This document shows positions 34,350-43,372 of a DNA stretch of 64,000 nt, one piece after another; positions within the stretch are counted from its first letter, which is position 1, and the number at the start of each line of letters is the position of its first letter. Both the position numbers and the translations under genes were made by a program. The stretch covers positions 124,001-188,000 of the forward strand of contig NZ_JACIHE010000007.1 of assembly GCF_014198245.1 (NCBI RefSeq), read 5' to 3'. The DNA is from Bradyrhizobium sp. cir1. Lineage in GTDB: Bacteria; Pseudomonadota; Alphaproteobacteria; Rhizobiales; Xanthobacteraceae. The notes beneath the pieces are model-generated. The model did not search any database, was not told the DNA's origin, and saw only the letters and a program-made list of their open reading frames with translations.

Positions 34350-34702
34350 GATGCGATGTTCCGTTGGCTGTATCGAGAGGCAATGCACTTGCCGACACAA
34401 GCGCTGCCGGCGTGTGGCCGAACCATCGGTACCGCGACGCGGCCGAGCCACTCAACCAGTTCGTCACCTACGCCGCGCGCAGGCACTTCACCTTGCAGGC
34501 GCCGCCGAAACGCCTTGACCATCTTAGGAAGTAGGAGTGCGACGTGGATGATCCGGAGCAAATATAGGGGATCGACCGCCGGCAGCTGCATCACGGCCGT
34601 CCTCACGGGAGCGTGCACGACCAGGCGCGCATCGACGCTGACGCCCTCCACGTCGTACGAAGCGGGCCGCGCAAGACCATGCTCCGTCGGCTGCAACTTC
34701 AT
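34346..34702 (-). CDS. hupG: HupG (HyaE-like) hydrogenase assembly protein, shortened or diverged
   Basis: A 118-residue frame from the ATG at 34702 behind AGGAAGG. The middle, VALLLPKMVKAFRRRLQGEVPARGVGDELVEW, matches the thioredoxin-like HyaE/HupG pattern (VLPEL..AF..RL.G.V.AR...EL). The N-terminal third and the C-terminal end, which should resemble R/KIRDWSEY, are weak, and the frame is about 20 residues shorter than usual. HyaE-type proteins chaperone the Tat-dependent small subunit. It may be decaying. Confidence 0.62.
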   Translation of the reverse strand: MKLQPTEHGLARPASYDVEGVSVDARLVVHAPVRTAVMQLPAVDPLYLLRIIHVALLLPKMVKAFRRRLQGEVPARGVGDELVEWLGRVAVPMVRPHAGSACVGKCIASRYSQRNIAS

Positions 34703-34858
34703 CACACGCCTTCCTGATAATGTTCGGTTCTGCTAGCAGGGTATTAGCAAGGCGTATGCCAATCACCGTCTGGCCGCGACCCGCGCTCGAAGCAACGGCT
34801 CGAAGCCTGACATTTTCGATGCAAGGTTACGTGCGACTGGGCCCGGCGAGCGGAACTG

Positions 34859-35149
34859 CTAGCGTAGGTGCTCCGGCAATTGCGGCTCATGACCGATCAA
34901 GTCGGCAAAGAAGCGATCGCAGTCCTGGCCGTTGAGGCTGGCCTTAAGCCCGTCAAGTGCTTCCGAGATCAGCCTCGCTTCATTTTCGGTCAAAAGCCGC
35001 ACCGCGCTGTCGATATGAACGAGCACCTTGGCGCCGGCCGAGGCGTCGGAGAGCAGCATGACCGAGACGCGCCGCCGTTCATTGCCATACTCGCACAGCG
35101 CCGTGATGCCGTCGGTCTCGACAATCGTCATTGGCAAGCCAAGGCACAT
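34859..35149 (-). CDS. hupF: HypC-family chaperone HupF
   Basis: A 96-residue HypC paralogue starting MCLGLPMTIVETDG at 35149, with Cys2 conserved and VLVHIDSAVRLL providing the usual His. The C-terminal extension beyond HypC length is typical of HupF, which protects the large subunit during expression in oxygen. It begins 16 bases after hupD. A 156-base spacer separates it from hupG. Confidence 0.92.
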   Translation of the reverse strand: MCLGLPMTIVETDGITALCEYGNERRRVSVMLLSDASAGAKVLVHIDSAVRLLTENEARLISEALDGLKASLNGQDCDRFFADLIGHEPQLPEHLR

Positions 35150-35165
35150 GGTCAGTCTCGGGCCG

Positions 35166-35750
35166 CTAGATCGGCTGCGCCCCGATCTCATAGTTTGCAT
35201 GGTCGATATTGTTCGCCAACAGCCGTTCTGATGCAGGCAGCGGCGCGGTCCGCGGCTTTGCCGGCGAGTCCCACTGCGCCAGGAGTTTGCAAGCCAGTTC
35301 AATCGCAGGCGCAATCTGGAGGCGTACCGGGGCGGTCAGCGGACCGCCCCAGTGCTCCAGGTCCAGCGGCTGACAGCCGATGAGAGCGAGCTCTCGCGGG
35401 CGGCGGCCAAGCAGATCGGCCGCACTCAAGACCTCCTGAAAGCCGGTCTGATGCAGGCTCACCTTCTTGGCGGCGGTAAATTTTGGCACTTCGTCATCTC
35501 GCACAAGCTTCAACTGCCCGGGCAGCAATCCATAGTCGATGGCATCGAACACGATCAGGCAATCGGCCTGCTCGAGAAAACTGACGAGGTAGAGCCCCTG
35601 TGTGCCGCCATCGAGGACGGTTACGTTGTCATCGGTGGCGTAGCGGCGATGAAACTCCTCGACCACCCGCACGCCGAATCCCTCGTCGGCCCACAGGATA
35701 TTGCCGATGCCGAGCACCAGGATCCTTTTCTTGTCTTTCGGATTCAGCAT
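35166..35750 (-). CDS. hupD: Hydrogenase maturation endopeptidase HupD
   Basis: A 194-residue protease from the ATG at 35750, chosen because GGGAAG lies upstream; a TTG at 35765 is the other option. It has ILVLGIGNILWADEGFGVRVVEEF with the nickel-sensing Glu, FDAIDYG with the second acidic ligand, and SLHQTGFQEVL with the His. It removes the C-terminal extension of HupL after nickel insertion. It follows hupC. Confidence 0.94.
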   Translation of the reverse strand: MLNPKDKKRILVLGIGNILWADEGFGVRVVEEFHRRYATDDNVTVLDGGTQGLYLVSFLEQADCLIVFDAIDYGLLPGQLKLVRDDEVPKFTAAKKVSLHQTGFQEVLSAADLLGRRPRELALIGCQPLDLEHWGGPLTAPVRLQIAPAIELACKLLAQWDSPAKPRTAPLPASERLLANNIDHANYEIGAQPI

Positions 35751-35761
35751 CCGCTTCCCAG

Positions 35762-36486
35762 TCAATCGCGAAACCCGCGCTCACCCGATATCACAGAAGA
35801 GATGCTCCGGCGCGACATGAGTCTTCCCGGACCACCGCGTAGATATGGACCAGCGCAAAGGTCACGATCACCCACAGGCCGAGATGATGCCAAGTATGGA
35901 CGTCCTGACTGTTCGGCGAAATTGAAAATACCCAGCCGAACAGCTTGTACTGCCAGCTGTCGGTACCGGCACCTTGCCCATAAAGTGCAAAGCCTGTGAC
36001 GACCATGAACGTGATCGTCTGCGTAAACATGAAGAACATCGCGAGCTGAGCAAGACGGTTCGGCCCGACGCGCCTCTCGGGCTCAACTGTAAGGAACGCA
36101 TACCGGCGAATCTCGTGGTACACCTCTCGCCAAAAGCACTTGCGCCAGAGCGGCACCCAAAAGATCTGCATGGCATGCGCGGTTCCGATTAAAGCCCAGT
36201 AGATCCGCAGAAGAAAGCCGATACTGAGCACATATCCCGCCGAGAAATGGGCAAAGCGGATATAGCCGAACAGGAAATTGCCGCTTGCCTCTCCCGACAT
36301 CGCCGGTGTCCCGGTTCCAATGACATAGCCGGTTAAACTCAGCATCAGTATGGCTGCCGCATTAACCCAATGCCACAGTCGCACCGGCGCGTAACTGATG
36401 GCAATGCCGATGCTCCGTTCAGTGGGTTTCGCATCGACGGCGGCAAAGAGCTTCCGAGCTCTGTCCAGCATGTCGTTACCGAACAT
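35762..36486 (-). CDS. hupC: Hydrogenase cytochrome b subunit HupC, with apparent 3' frameshift
   Basis: A membrane cytochrome b that passes electrons from HupSL to the quinone pool. The main frame starts at 36486 and ends at 35791 (231 residues). Four hydrophobic segments and the haem histidines (WHWVN, YIRFAHFSAG, THHLGLWVIV) are present. After VHIYAVVRED the frame reads SCRAGASLL and stops. One added base at about 35816-35819 would instead give an MSRRSISSVISGERGFRD ending that stops at 35762, like known HupC termini. So the 3' end is frameshifted, either a real mutation or a sequence error. The start overlaps hupL by 11 bases. Confidence 0.9.
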
Positions 36487-38266
36487 TGATTGAGGCCACT
36501 TCCTGGCCGTCAGGACTCATCACGTGGGTCGAGCAAGCCAAGCACGGATCAAAGGAATGGATCGTGCGCAAGATCTCCAGCGGCCGCTGCGGATCGACCA
36601 TCGGTGTACCGATTAGGGAGGCTTCGAAAGCGCCAATATTGCCCTTGGGATCGCGAGGAGATCCGTTCCACGTCGTCGGCACGACACATTGATAATTGTC
36701 GATCTTGGCGCCCTTGATCTTGATCCAGTGCCCAAGCGCACCGCGCGGGGCCTCACTGAACCCGTAGCCCTTGGCCTCCTTGTGCCAGCTTTCGGGCTTC
36801 CACCTGCTCACATCGGCAGTTGCCGTATTGCCTGCCTTGATGTGGATTACCAGCTTATCCTGGAAATAACGCATCTGATGCGCCGCCCACTGGCATTCGA
36901 GCGCCCGCGCCGCAGTACGACCAAGCGTCGAGAACAGCGCAGTCAGGGGAAGATTGAGCCCCTTGAGCAGTCTCTCGGCCGGCTCCTTGAACTCGGCTTT
37001 GCCTTGCGCATAACCGATGATGTATCGCGCCAACGGCCCGACCTCCATGGCGTGGCCGCGCCAGCGCGGCGCTTTGATCCAGGAATACTTGCCGCCTTCG
37101 TCGAGTTCCTTAATATCTGTCTTGCTGCCTTTGAGTTTTGGCCCAAGTTCAAAATGCGGCTCGGTGATACCGTCCCAGGGATGCAGCCCGCAGCAATCAC
37201 TGGGGTATTTGTACCATGAATGCGCGACGAATTCCTGGATCTGCTCGGGATCACCATGGTCGATCGGCAGTATCTCCTTGAGATTGCCACCAAGAATGAC
37301 CCCTCGCGGCAGCTTGAAACTTTTGGCGGAACAGTCATTTGCGTTTTCGGGGATGTCGCCATAGGACATCACGCTCTTGCTTGAAAGTCCGCCGCCATGG
37401 AGCCAGTCCTTATAGAACGAGCAGATCGCGGCAATGTCGGGCAGGTAGACCTGCTCGACAAACTCGATCGAGCGCTCGATGATCGAGGCCACGATGTTCA
37501 GTCGCTCCATATTGATCGCACCCACCGCACCGGGTCCGTCGATGTTGATCGCGCAGGGCACGCCGCCGACCAGCCAGTTCGGATGCGGGTTCTTACCACC
37601 ATAGATAGCTTGGATCTTGACGATCTCCTTCTGGAAATCCAGCGCTTCCAGATAATGCGCTACAGCCATCAGGTTCGCTTCCGGTGGCAGCTTGTAGGCC
37701 GGATGCCCCCAATAGCCATTCTTGAACGGACCGAGTTGCCCTGATCCGAAGAATTTGGTGAGCCGGATCTGCAAATCCTTAAAATAACCAGGGGACGACA
37801 GCGGCCAGGGCGAGATAGACTGCGCGAGCGCCGAGGTCGACTTGGGATCGGCCTTGAGCGCGGAGACCACGTCGACCCAATCCAGCGCGTGCAGGTGATA
37901 GAAATGTACGAGGTGATCATGCACGAGCAGGCACAGCTGCATGATGTTGCGGATCGAATTGGCATTCTCGGGAATCGCAATTCCTAGTGCATTTTCAACC
38001 GCGCGCACGGAGGTGAGCGCATGGGTGCCGGTGCAGACCCCGCAAATCCGCTCGGTGAACGCCCAGGCGTCGCGAGGATCGCGCCCGCGCAGGATGACTT
38101 CGATGCCACGCCACATCGTCCCGCTTGAGACCGCATTGCGGATCACATTGTCGGAATCGAGATTGGCTTCGACACGCAGGTGGCCTTCGATCCGCGTCAG
38201 CGGATCGATGACGATTCGCCTGCCTGAACGATCAAGATTGAACCCATTCGGTGTCTGGACGGCCAC
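36476..38266 (-). CDS. hupL: Uptake [NiFe]-hydrogenase large subunit HupL
   Basis: A 596-residue subunit with a GTG start at 38266 behind AGGAGGGGG. The nickel ligands are in RICGVC (Cys75, Cys78) and DPCLACSTH (Cys575, Cys578, with His581). HupD is expected to cut after His581 and remove 15 residues (VMSPDGQEVASINVR). It oxidises H2 released by nitrogenase at the periplasmic face of the membrane. It lies 13 bases after hupS. Confidence 0.97.
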   Translation of the reverse strand: MAVQTPNGFNLDRSGRRIVIDPLTRIEGHLRVEANLDSDNVIRNAVSSGTMWRGIEVILRGRDPRDAWAFTERICGVCTGTHALTSVRAVENALGIAIPENANSIRNIMQLCLLVHDHLVHFYHLHALDWVDVVSALKADPKSTSALAQSISPWPLSSPGYFKDLQIRLTKFFGSGQLGPFKNGYWGHPAYKLPPEANLMAVAHYLEALDFQKEIVKIQAIYGGKNPHPNWLVGGVPCAINIDGPGAVGAINMERLNIVASIIERSIEFVEQVYLPDIAAICSFYKDWLHGGGLSSKSVMSYGDIPENANDCSAKSFKLPRGVILGGNLKEILPIDHGDPEQIQEFVAHSWYKYPSDCCGLHPWDGITEPHFELGPKLKGSKTDIKELDEGGKYSWIKAPRWRGHAMEVGPLARYIIGYAQGKAEFKEPAERLLKGLNLPLTALFSTLGRTAARALECQWAAHQMRYFQDKLVIHIKAGNTATADVSRWKPESWHKEAKGYGFSEAPRGALGHWIKIKGAKIDNYQCVVPTTWNGSPRDPKGNIGAFEASLIGTPMVDPQRPLEILRTIHSFDPCLACSTHVMSPDGQEVASINVR

Positions 38267-38279
38267 CGTCGCCCCCTCC

Positions 38280-39380
38280 TCAACTCGGTTTGCTTTTGTG
38301 GGCTGCGCGATCCGGCTTGTGGGTCAACCGCTTCACGGCGGTGACCGCCGCATGGGCAGCGACGGTTAGCCCAACTACGCCGGCAGCCGCCATGCCGATC
38401 TGGTCGGCGTTCTCCTCGATCCCGAATTGCTTGATGGTTGTGAGTCGGTCGTAAAATGACCCCTTATCCCAGAAGCCGTCTTCGGAGCAGCCAAAGCAGC
38501 CGTGGCCGGATTGAATCGGAAATGAAACGCCGCCGTTCCATCGAAGGGCCGAACAGGCATTGTAGGTGGTTGGTCCCTTGCAGCCCATCTTGTACAGGCA
38601 ATAGCCTTTGCGTGCGTACTTATCGTCCCACTCTTCGACGAATTGGCCAGCGTCGAAATGGGAACGCCGATAGCACTTGTCGTGAATGCGCTCGGAATAG
38701 AACATACTTGGGCGCCCTTGGCGATCGAGCTCCGGAAGCTCTCCGAACGTGGTGATGAAAGTCACGAGGCCACTCATGACCTCTGCGATAGGCGGGCACC
38801 CGGGCACTTTCATGATCGGCTTGTTGGTGATCACCTTATCGATCGGCGCCGCGCCAGTTGGATTGGGCTTGGCCGCTTGCACGCATCCCCAAGACGCACA
38901 CGTGCCCCAAGCGATGATCGCCATGGACTCTTCCGCCATGGACCTGAGCTTTTCAACGAACGGCTTGCCGCCGTCAATGCAGAACATGCCACCCTCGTTC
39001 AGCGGTGGATTGCCTTCGACGGCGAGCACATACCTGCCTCTGTACTTGGCACGAGTTTCCTCCAAGATGGCTTCGGCCTGGAGTCCCGCCGCCGCCATGA
39101 TCGTATCGTCATAGTCGAGCGAAATCATCGACAGCAGCGCGTCCTTGATCAAGGGATGGGCCGAGCGGATAAAGCTTTCCGAGCAGCAGGTACACTCGAG
39201 CCCGTGCAGCCAAATAACCGGCAAACGCGGTTTGGTCTCCAGGGCGTTGGCAATACTGCTTGCGGCGAGCGGACCAAGTCCCAAGCTCGCTGCAGTCAAA
39301 CTGCAGAATTTGTGGAAACTACGGCGCGTCATACCCTGACGTCTGATCACGCTGTAGAACGTTTCCGTTGCACCACCCAT
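38280..39380 (-). CDS. hupS: Uptake [NiFe]-hydrogenase small subunit HupS
   Basis: A 366-residue precursor from the ATG at 39380 (MGGATETF), chosen by family length and the close promoter. The Tat signal TRRSFHKF at residues 18-25 is followed by a hydrophobic stretch ending in SSIANA. Fe-S cysteines include LECTCCSESF, WGTCASWGC, DKCYRR, CLYKMGCKGP and GCFGCSED. A C-terminal hydrophobic helix (IGMAAAGVVGLTVAAHAAV) anchors it. It is the first gene of the hup-hyp operon. Confidence 0.96.
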   Translation of the reverse strand: MGGATETFYSVIRRQGMTRRSFHKFCSLTAASLGLGPLAASSIANALETKPRLPVIWLHGLECTCCSESFIRSAHPLIKDALLSMISLDYDDTIMAAAGLQAEAILEETRAKYRGRYVLAVEGNPPLNEGGMFCIDGGKPFVEKLRSMAEESMAIIAWGTCASWGCVQAAKPNPTGAAPIDKVITNKPIMKVPGCPPIAEVMSGLVTFITTFGELPELDRQGRPSMFYSERIHDKCYRRSHFDAGQFVEEWDDKYARKGYCLYKMGCKGPTTYNACSALRWNGGVSFPIQSGHGCFGCSEDGFWDKGSFYDRLTTIKQFGIEENADQIGMAAAGVVGLTVAAHAAVTAVKRLTHKPDRAAHKSKPS

Positions 39381-39429
39381 GAAGCGTTCCATGTGAGTTG
39401 TCGTCGGCCATAACGAATTACTGACGTTC

Positions 39430-39445
39430 AGCAAGAACCAAGCCA
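39430..39445 (-). promoter_or_regulatory. Sigma-54 (-24/-12) promoter of hupS
   Basis: The minus strand reads TGGCTT-GGTTC-TTGCT with GG and GC ten bases apart, 50-65 bases upstream of the hupS ATG. Sigma-54 dependence of hup is known in both B. japonicum and R. leguminosarum. Confidence 0.75.
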
Positions 39446-39572
39446 CCGAAGCGAAACACTTGACAGATACCATGTCACCGCTTCGGGATTTGCGGACTGT
39501 CGAAAGCAGCCAGCGAACCACAAGCTGCGCGATTGATGTGTCATGCCAATGGTGTCCGGTTTTGGACGTCCA

Positions 39573-39588
39573 TGTGAGCGCTTCAACA
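39573..39588. promoter_or_regulatory. Candidate NifA site upstream of hupS
   Basis: TGT-N10-ACA about 128 bases upstream of the -24 box. It suggests NifA activation as in R. leguminosarum, though HoxA could also act here. The remainder of 39589-40165 shows no gene. Confidence 0.5.
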
Positions 39589-40165
39589 GAGCAGCACGAT
39601 GTTTCACCACTGCACGGCGACTACGTCTTGCTCACGTTTGCACGACCGCGACACTCACGCGTCGTGCCGTTCGTTCAATGGAATTGGTGAGGTTGACCGG
39701 CACCGACCTGCCCTCCAGTGCTAATCAGACTTGCCGATTGCTGACCAATGGGGCGTTAATCCGCTCATAGTCGCAACCGCGAAAGCAGTCTGTACCAAAG
39801 CGCCTGTCGAGCGACGAAGGCGAACCGCGGTGCGCACACCGCCGTCGCTTTTTAGGTCTGATCGATCCAATCTGCCTTTGATTTAAAGTGCCGCGCCGCA
39901 CGGCATCGCTGCAGGATCGTAAGCGAGAGCCTGCAGAGCTATCACAGGAGCGCTCGTCGCGCGAGCCGATCGATAGCAATTCGCGATCAGCTTGGCGCAT
40001 CGCTTCTTCGCGATAGCGGAGGCAATCTCGTTGTTGAAGCACTGGCGCGACCCGCGCCAAACGCGGATATCAGGTAACGGCGCCGACTTCAGTCGACATC
40101 GATGCGTAGCAGCACGTCTGCCGACCACCCCAAACGGCTGGCCGAGCCTTTCGGCCGAAAGCGGA

Positions 40166-41428
40166 TTATCGGATTATTGCAGCATAGACGATATATTGGA
40201 CTTGTTCGCGGTAATACTTCCGGATTTCTCCGGGTGCTGCCGTTCCGACCACCACGACGAGACGCTCCTTGGGGTCGCAGAAAAATTGTGTCCCGTAGGC
40301 GCCAGTCCAAGTGAACTCACCTTGACTGCCCGGAACCGCCGAGAGACCCTCGTTTATACGTACAGCTACTCCGAGCCCGAAGCCGAAGCCGGCACGGTGC
40401 GCCTCCACATTGGCGACCTTATTTTTGATCTCTGCCCCGAGGTGGTCGGAAATCATGTGGCGCACCGTCTTCGGACCGAGAATGCGCTGCCCATCGAGCT
40501 CCCCGCCGTTGAGCAGCATTTGTCCAAAGCGCACGTAGTCACCGACTGTCGCAAATGCGCAGGCTCCCCCGCAGTCAAACTTCGTCGAACTTTCGAGGAG
40601 CTCGATGTCTTGTGGCTTTCCCGTAAGCGGGTCGGCTGGAAATGGATGAGCGAGGCGTTCGCGTTGCGATTCAGACAAATGGAAAGTGGCATCCTGCATC
40701 TCGATGGGCTTCCACAGATTGCTGGCAAGATAGTCGCCCAATCGCTGTTCGCTGACCTGTTCCACGACAGCTCCCAGCACATCGGTCGAGAAGCCGTATT
40801 CGAATTCCGTACCCGGTTGGTGCGCTAGCGGCAGCTTGGTAATGGTTTCGATGAACGCCTGCTTATCGCCCCTTAGTGGCGGAGCGGCGAAATCGGGATA
40901 GAGACGCGCCACTTGGTCTGAGCTGTCGGGGGGCACGCCGTAGGTGAGTCCGGATGTGTGGCGATAGAGATCGTGGATGTAGATCGGAGAACTCTGCGTT
41001 TGAAATTCCAATGAGCCGTCATGCTGTGGCACTCCCACCTTCATGTTTGCGAATTCCGGGTAGTAATCCGTAAGCCTGGCCCGTAGAGGCAGGCGACCTT
41101 GCTCCATGAGGATAAGTCCCGCAACGGCCACCATCGGCTTGGTCATAGACGCAAGCGCGAACATCGCGTCGAGCCGCATCGACTTTCCTTTTGCAGGATC
41201 GAGTTGCCCATACGCCTTGTAGTGAATCAACCTGCCGTCCCTGGCGATTGCCACTACCGCACCCGGCACGCGTTTACTAGCGATTTCGCGAGCGAAGAAC
41301 TCGTCGAGCTTGGTGAGGCGCTGCTGAGAAAAGCCGACGTCGTGGGCCGTCGCTTCGGGCAGAGGCGCGGGGTGCACTGAATTGAAGCCGATTCCAGCAG
41401 CCGCAGCGGCCATAATAAGCTTGTTCAT
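40166..41428 (-). CDS. Serine hydrolase of the beta-lactamase/penicillin-binding family
   Basis: A 420-residue protein from the ATG at 41428 (MNKLIMAAAAAGIGF), with a short signal-like hydrophobic N-terminus. The SxxK motif is ASMTKPM. A Tyr-containing YGFSTDVLG segment and a C-terminal GSQGEFTWTGAYGT complete the class C beta-lactamase fold. Homologues act as esterases or D-aminopeptidases, so resistance is not implied. It lies between hupS and modB on the minus strand, with no operon partner. Confidence 0.85.
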   Translation of the reverse strand: MNKLIMAAAAAGIGFNSVHPAPLPEATAHDVGFSQQRLTKLDEFFAREIASKRVPGAVVAIARDGRLIHYKAYGQLDPAKGKSMRLDAMFALASMTKPMVAVAGLILMEQGRLPLRARLTDYYPEFANMKVGVPQHDGSLEFQTQSSPIYIHDLYRHTSGLTYGVPPDSSDQVARLYPDFAAPPLRGDKQAFIETITKLPLAHQPGTEFEYGFSTDVLGAVVEQVSEQRLGDYLASNLWKPIEMQDATFHLSESQRERLAHPFPADPLTGKPQDIELLESSTKFDCGGACAFATVGDYVRFGQMLLNGGELDGQRILGPKTVRHMISDHLGAEIKNKVANVEAHRAGFGFGLGVAVRINEGLSAVPGSQGEFTWTGAYGTQFFCDPKERLVVVVGTAAPGEIRKYYREQVQYIVYAAIIR

Positions 41429-41506
41429 TGTAGCCTCGCAAGGATTGATGGATCCGGTTTGCAATACTGCTGCTCGGTCGTGATCGGATATGTCCAGCCG
41501 GTTAAC

Positions 41507-42196
41507 CTAAGACGGTTCGGTGCCTCTCCTGGCACAGTGTCTGTCGATGTGGGCTAAGGTGAAGATTGCCGCAAAGGCGAACAACACCATACCGCCGGCA
41601 ACCACACTCGCCTCGCGCCAGCGCGATGCTTGGACGTAGTCTACGACGTAGGCTGACAAAACCTTGGTGCGCCCAGGGATGTTGCCGCCGATCATCATCA
41701 CGACGCCGAATGTGCCGATCGTATGAGAAAAGCCAACCACGGCGGCTTTAACAAACTCCAATCGCGCCCGCGGCCCCTTGATGGTAATGAGGGCATACAA
41801 CGACGAAACGCGCCCGGTAGTTTCCAACTGGCGATCTCCTATCGCAACAAAGGCGTTACGGATCGGCTGCACCACCAACGGCAGCGCCGAGAGGACCGAT
41901 CCGATCACAATTCCCACGAAGGTAAAAGCGAGCGAGCGCTCGCCCCACAAAGAGGCGAGAACGCCACCCGGTCCGTCTGGGCCGAGCAATACGAGTAAGC
42001 AAAAGCCGAGAGCCGTCGGCGGTAGCACTAGCGGCAGGGCGATCATCGTCGTCACCGCCTCGCTCAAAAGCGTCTTTGAGCGCGCTAGCCACCAAGCGAG
42101 GGGCACACCAATCACGAGGAGGATCACGGTCGTTACGCTGGCGAGCTCAATCGTGAGCGCAACGGATTGCGCAATCTCTGTCGAAAAGACATCCAT
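41507..42196 (-). CDS. modB: Molybdate ABC transporter permease ModB
   Basis: A 229-residue membrane protein from the ATG at 42196 (MDVFSTEIAQSVALTIELA). Five hydrophobic segments are visible. The cytoplasmic EAA-like loop reads GDRQLETTGRVSSLYALIT, followed by GFSHTIGTFGVVMMIGGNIPG, a ModB hallmark (usually HTIGEFG; here Thr replaces Glu). It would import molybdate for FeMo-co, but modA and modC are not adjacent. It may rely on partners elsewhere or be a remnant. Confidence 0.85.
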   Translation of the reverse strand: MDVFSTEIAQSVALTIELASVTTVILLVIGVPLAWWLARSKTLLSEAVTTMIALPLVLPPTALGFCLLVLLGPDGPGGVLASLWGERSLAFTFVGIVIGSVLSALPLVVQPIRNAFVAIGDRQLETTGRVSSLYALITIKGPRARLEFVKAAVVGFSHTIGTFGVVMMIGGNIPGRTKVLSAYVVDYVQASRWREASVVAGGMVLFAFAAIFTLAHIDRHCARRGTEPS

Positions 42197-43372
42197 GTGC
42201 GTCAGCCCAAGAGTGAAAGCAGGTCGTCTTACGGGCCCGGTGATCGCCTGCACGTCCGGCTCGCCCAGGTATGTGGCGCGGATGGCCTTTTAGTCGCGCC
42301 GCACTTCATGGCGGCCGCCACATTCACGCGCGTCGTCTCTACGAGCAAGAGCAGCGTCGCAAGTCTCATCGGCAACTCCTGTGACAGGGCCGCTTCCATC
42401 CATCTGACGGCGGCACCTTCCTCGTTTGAAATCAGCAATTCCTATGCCGCGGCCGAACTGCGGGGCGTGCTACGCGCAACATGGGGGAAATTCGCACAGA
42501 CTTCGACGTCACTGTGGCGTGGACCTAACGCTATGTCAGATTTCTGGCATCTCTGTTGCCGAGTAGACAGCGACGGCCGCGCAACGGAACGGCAGAATTT
42601 GACGCCACCAGAGATGCCTATGTGGTTTGTCGGTGGCTCAAACGCCGCACTCGCCGGGCCGGTAATGGAAAGGGTCGCAGTGAGCCTGCCCTTTGGCAGA
42701 GCACAAAGGATCTAGCTGAGTAATCATCGTGACGCTGCTTCTGCGACGCGGCAAAAGGCGCTGAGGGGCCGAGAGCGAAGGCCGCCTCTCGATCAATCTG
42801 CCTAATGCGTAGCGTTGGCACAGGCCTGGAGACAAATGCCTCGTGCACGAACGAGCTTTGCCGCTAGCGACAAGGCCGTGCATCGATTCAAAATTACGCC
42901 GCGCAATCGAGCTCCCAAACCAGGCTTCCATCGCGTGGATGAGTACAATCCAAACTATCAATTTTACCAATGTCCTCTACTGTTGCATCCATCTCAGCAG
43001 TTGGCGCATATCGATCACGCTCGGGCTTCCATCCCGAGACGGGACTCCGCTAATGCGCTCAGCCGATCAATTACGCGTCTCGCTGCATTTTTGTTCGACC
43101 TTGCGAACGCGAGCCGAGCACTCAAACCGGTGCCGCCCGGAGACAGACGGTTTGTCCGAGACTGCTTAATCGGGCGCACTTTTGGCAACTGGTGCACATC
43201 TTGCTTAACGACAAAGGATAACGCAACTAAACGCCTGCCTTTGGAACGACGCCACCGGCTCTCGGAACCGTCTTCAATCGGACACGGCTAAAAATGATGA
43301 GTCTCGTATGACGCTGTCGTCTCTCAATGACGCGGCGGCCCACATTCGAGTATATTCGGGAAGGAAGCGTCA
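42197..43372. other. Gene-poor gap between modB and dctA
   Basis: No frame carries recognisable domains. A short minus-strand frame near 42229-42369 starts with a hydrophobic run (MRLATLLLL) where modA might be expected, but gives no further ModA-like sequence. The dctA promoter candidate is at its right side. Confidence 0.5.
43190..43205 (+). promoter_or_regulatory. Possible sigma-54 promoter of dctA
   Basis: TGGTGC-ACATC-TTGCT has GG and GC ten bases apart and a perfect -12 box, 168-183 bases upstream of dctA. Rhizobial dctA is known to need sigma-54 with DctD. No DctD sites were identified. Confidence 0.45.

Noticed and set aside
39505..39520. A second possible -24/-12 pattern (TGGTTC-N5-CTGCT) upstream of hupS
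   Set aside because: It has more mismatches than the one at 39430-39445 and lies farther from the gene.
42229..42438. Possible modA remnant upstream of modB
   Set aside because: Only a short hydrophobic start is seen, with no binding-protein sequence after it.
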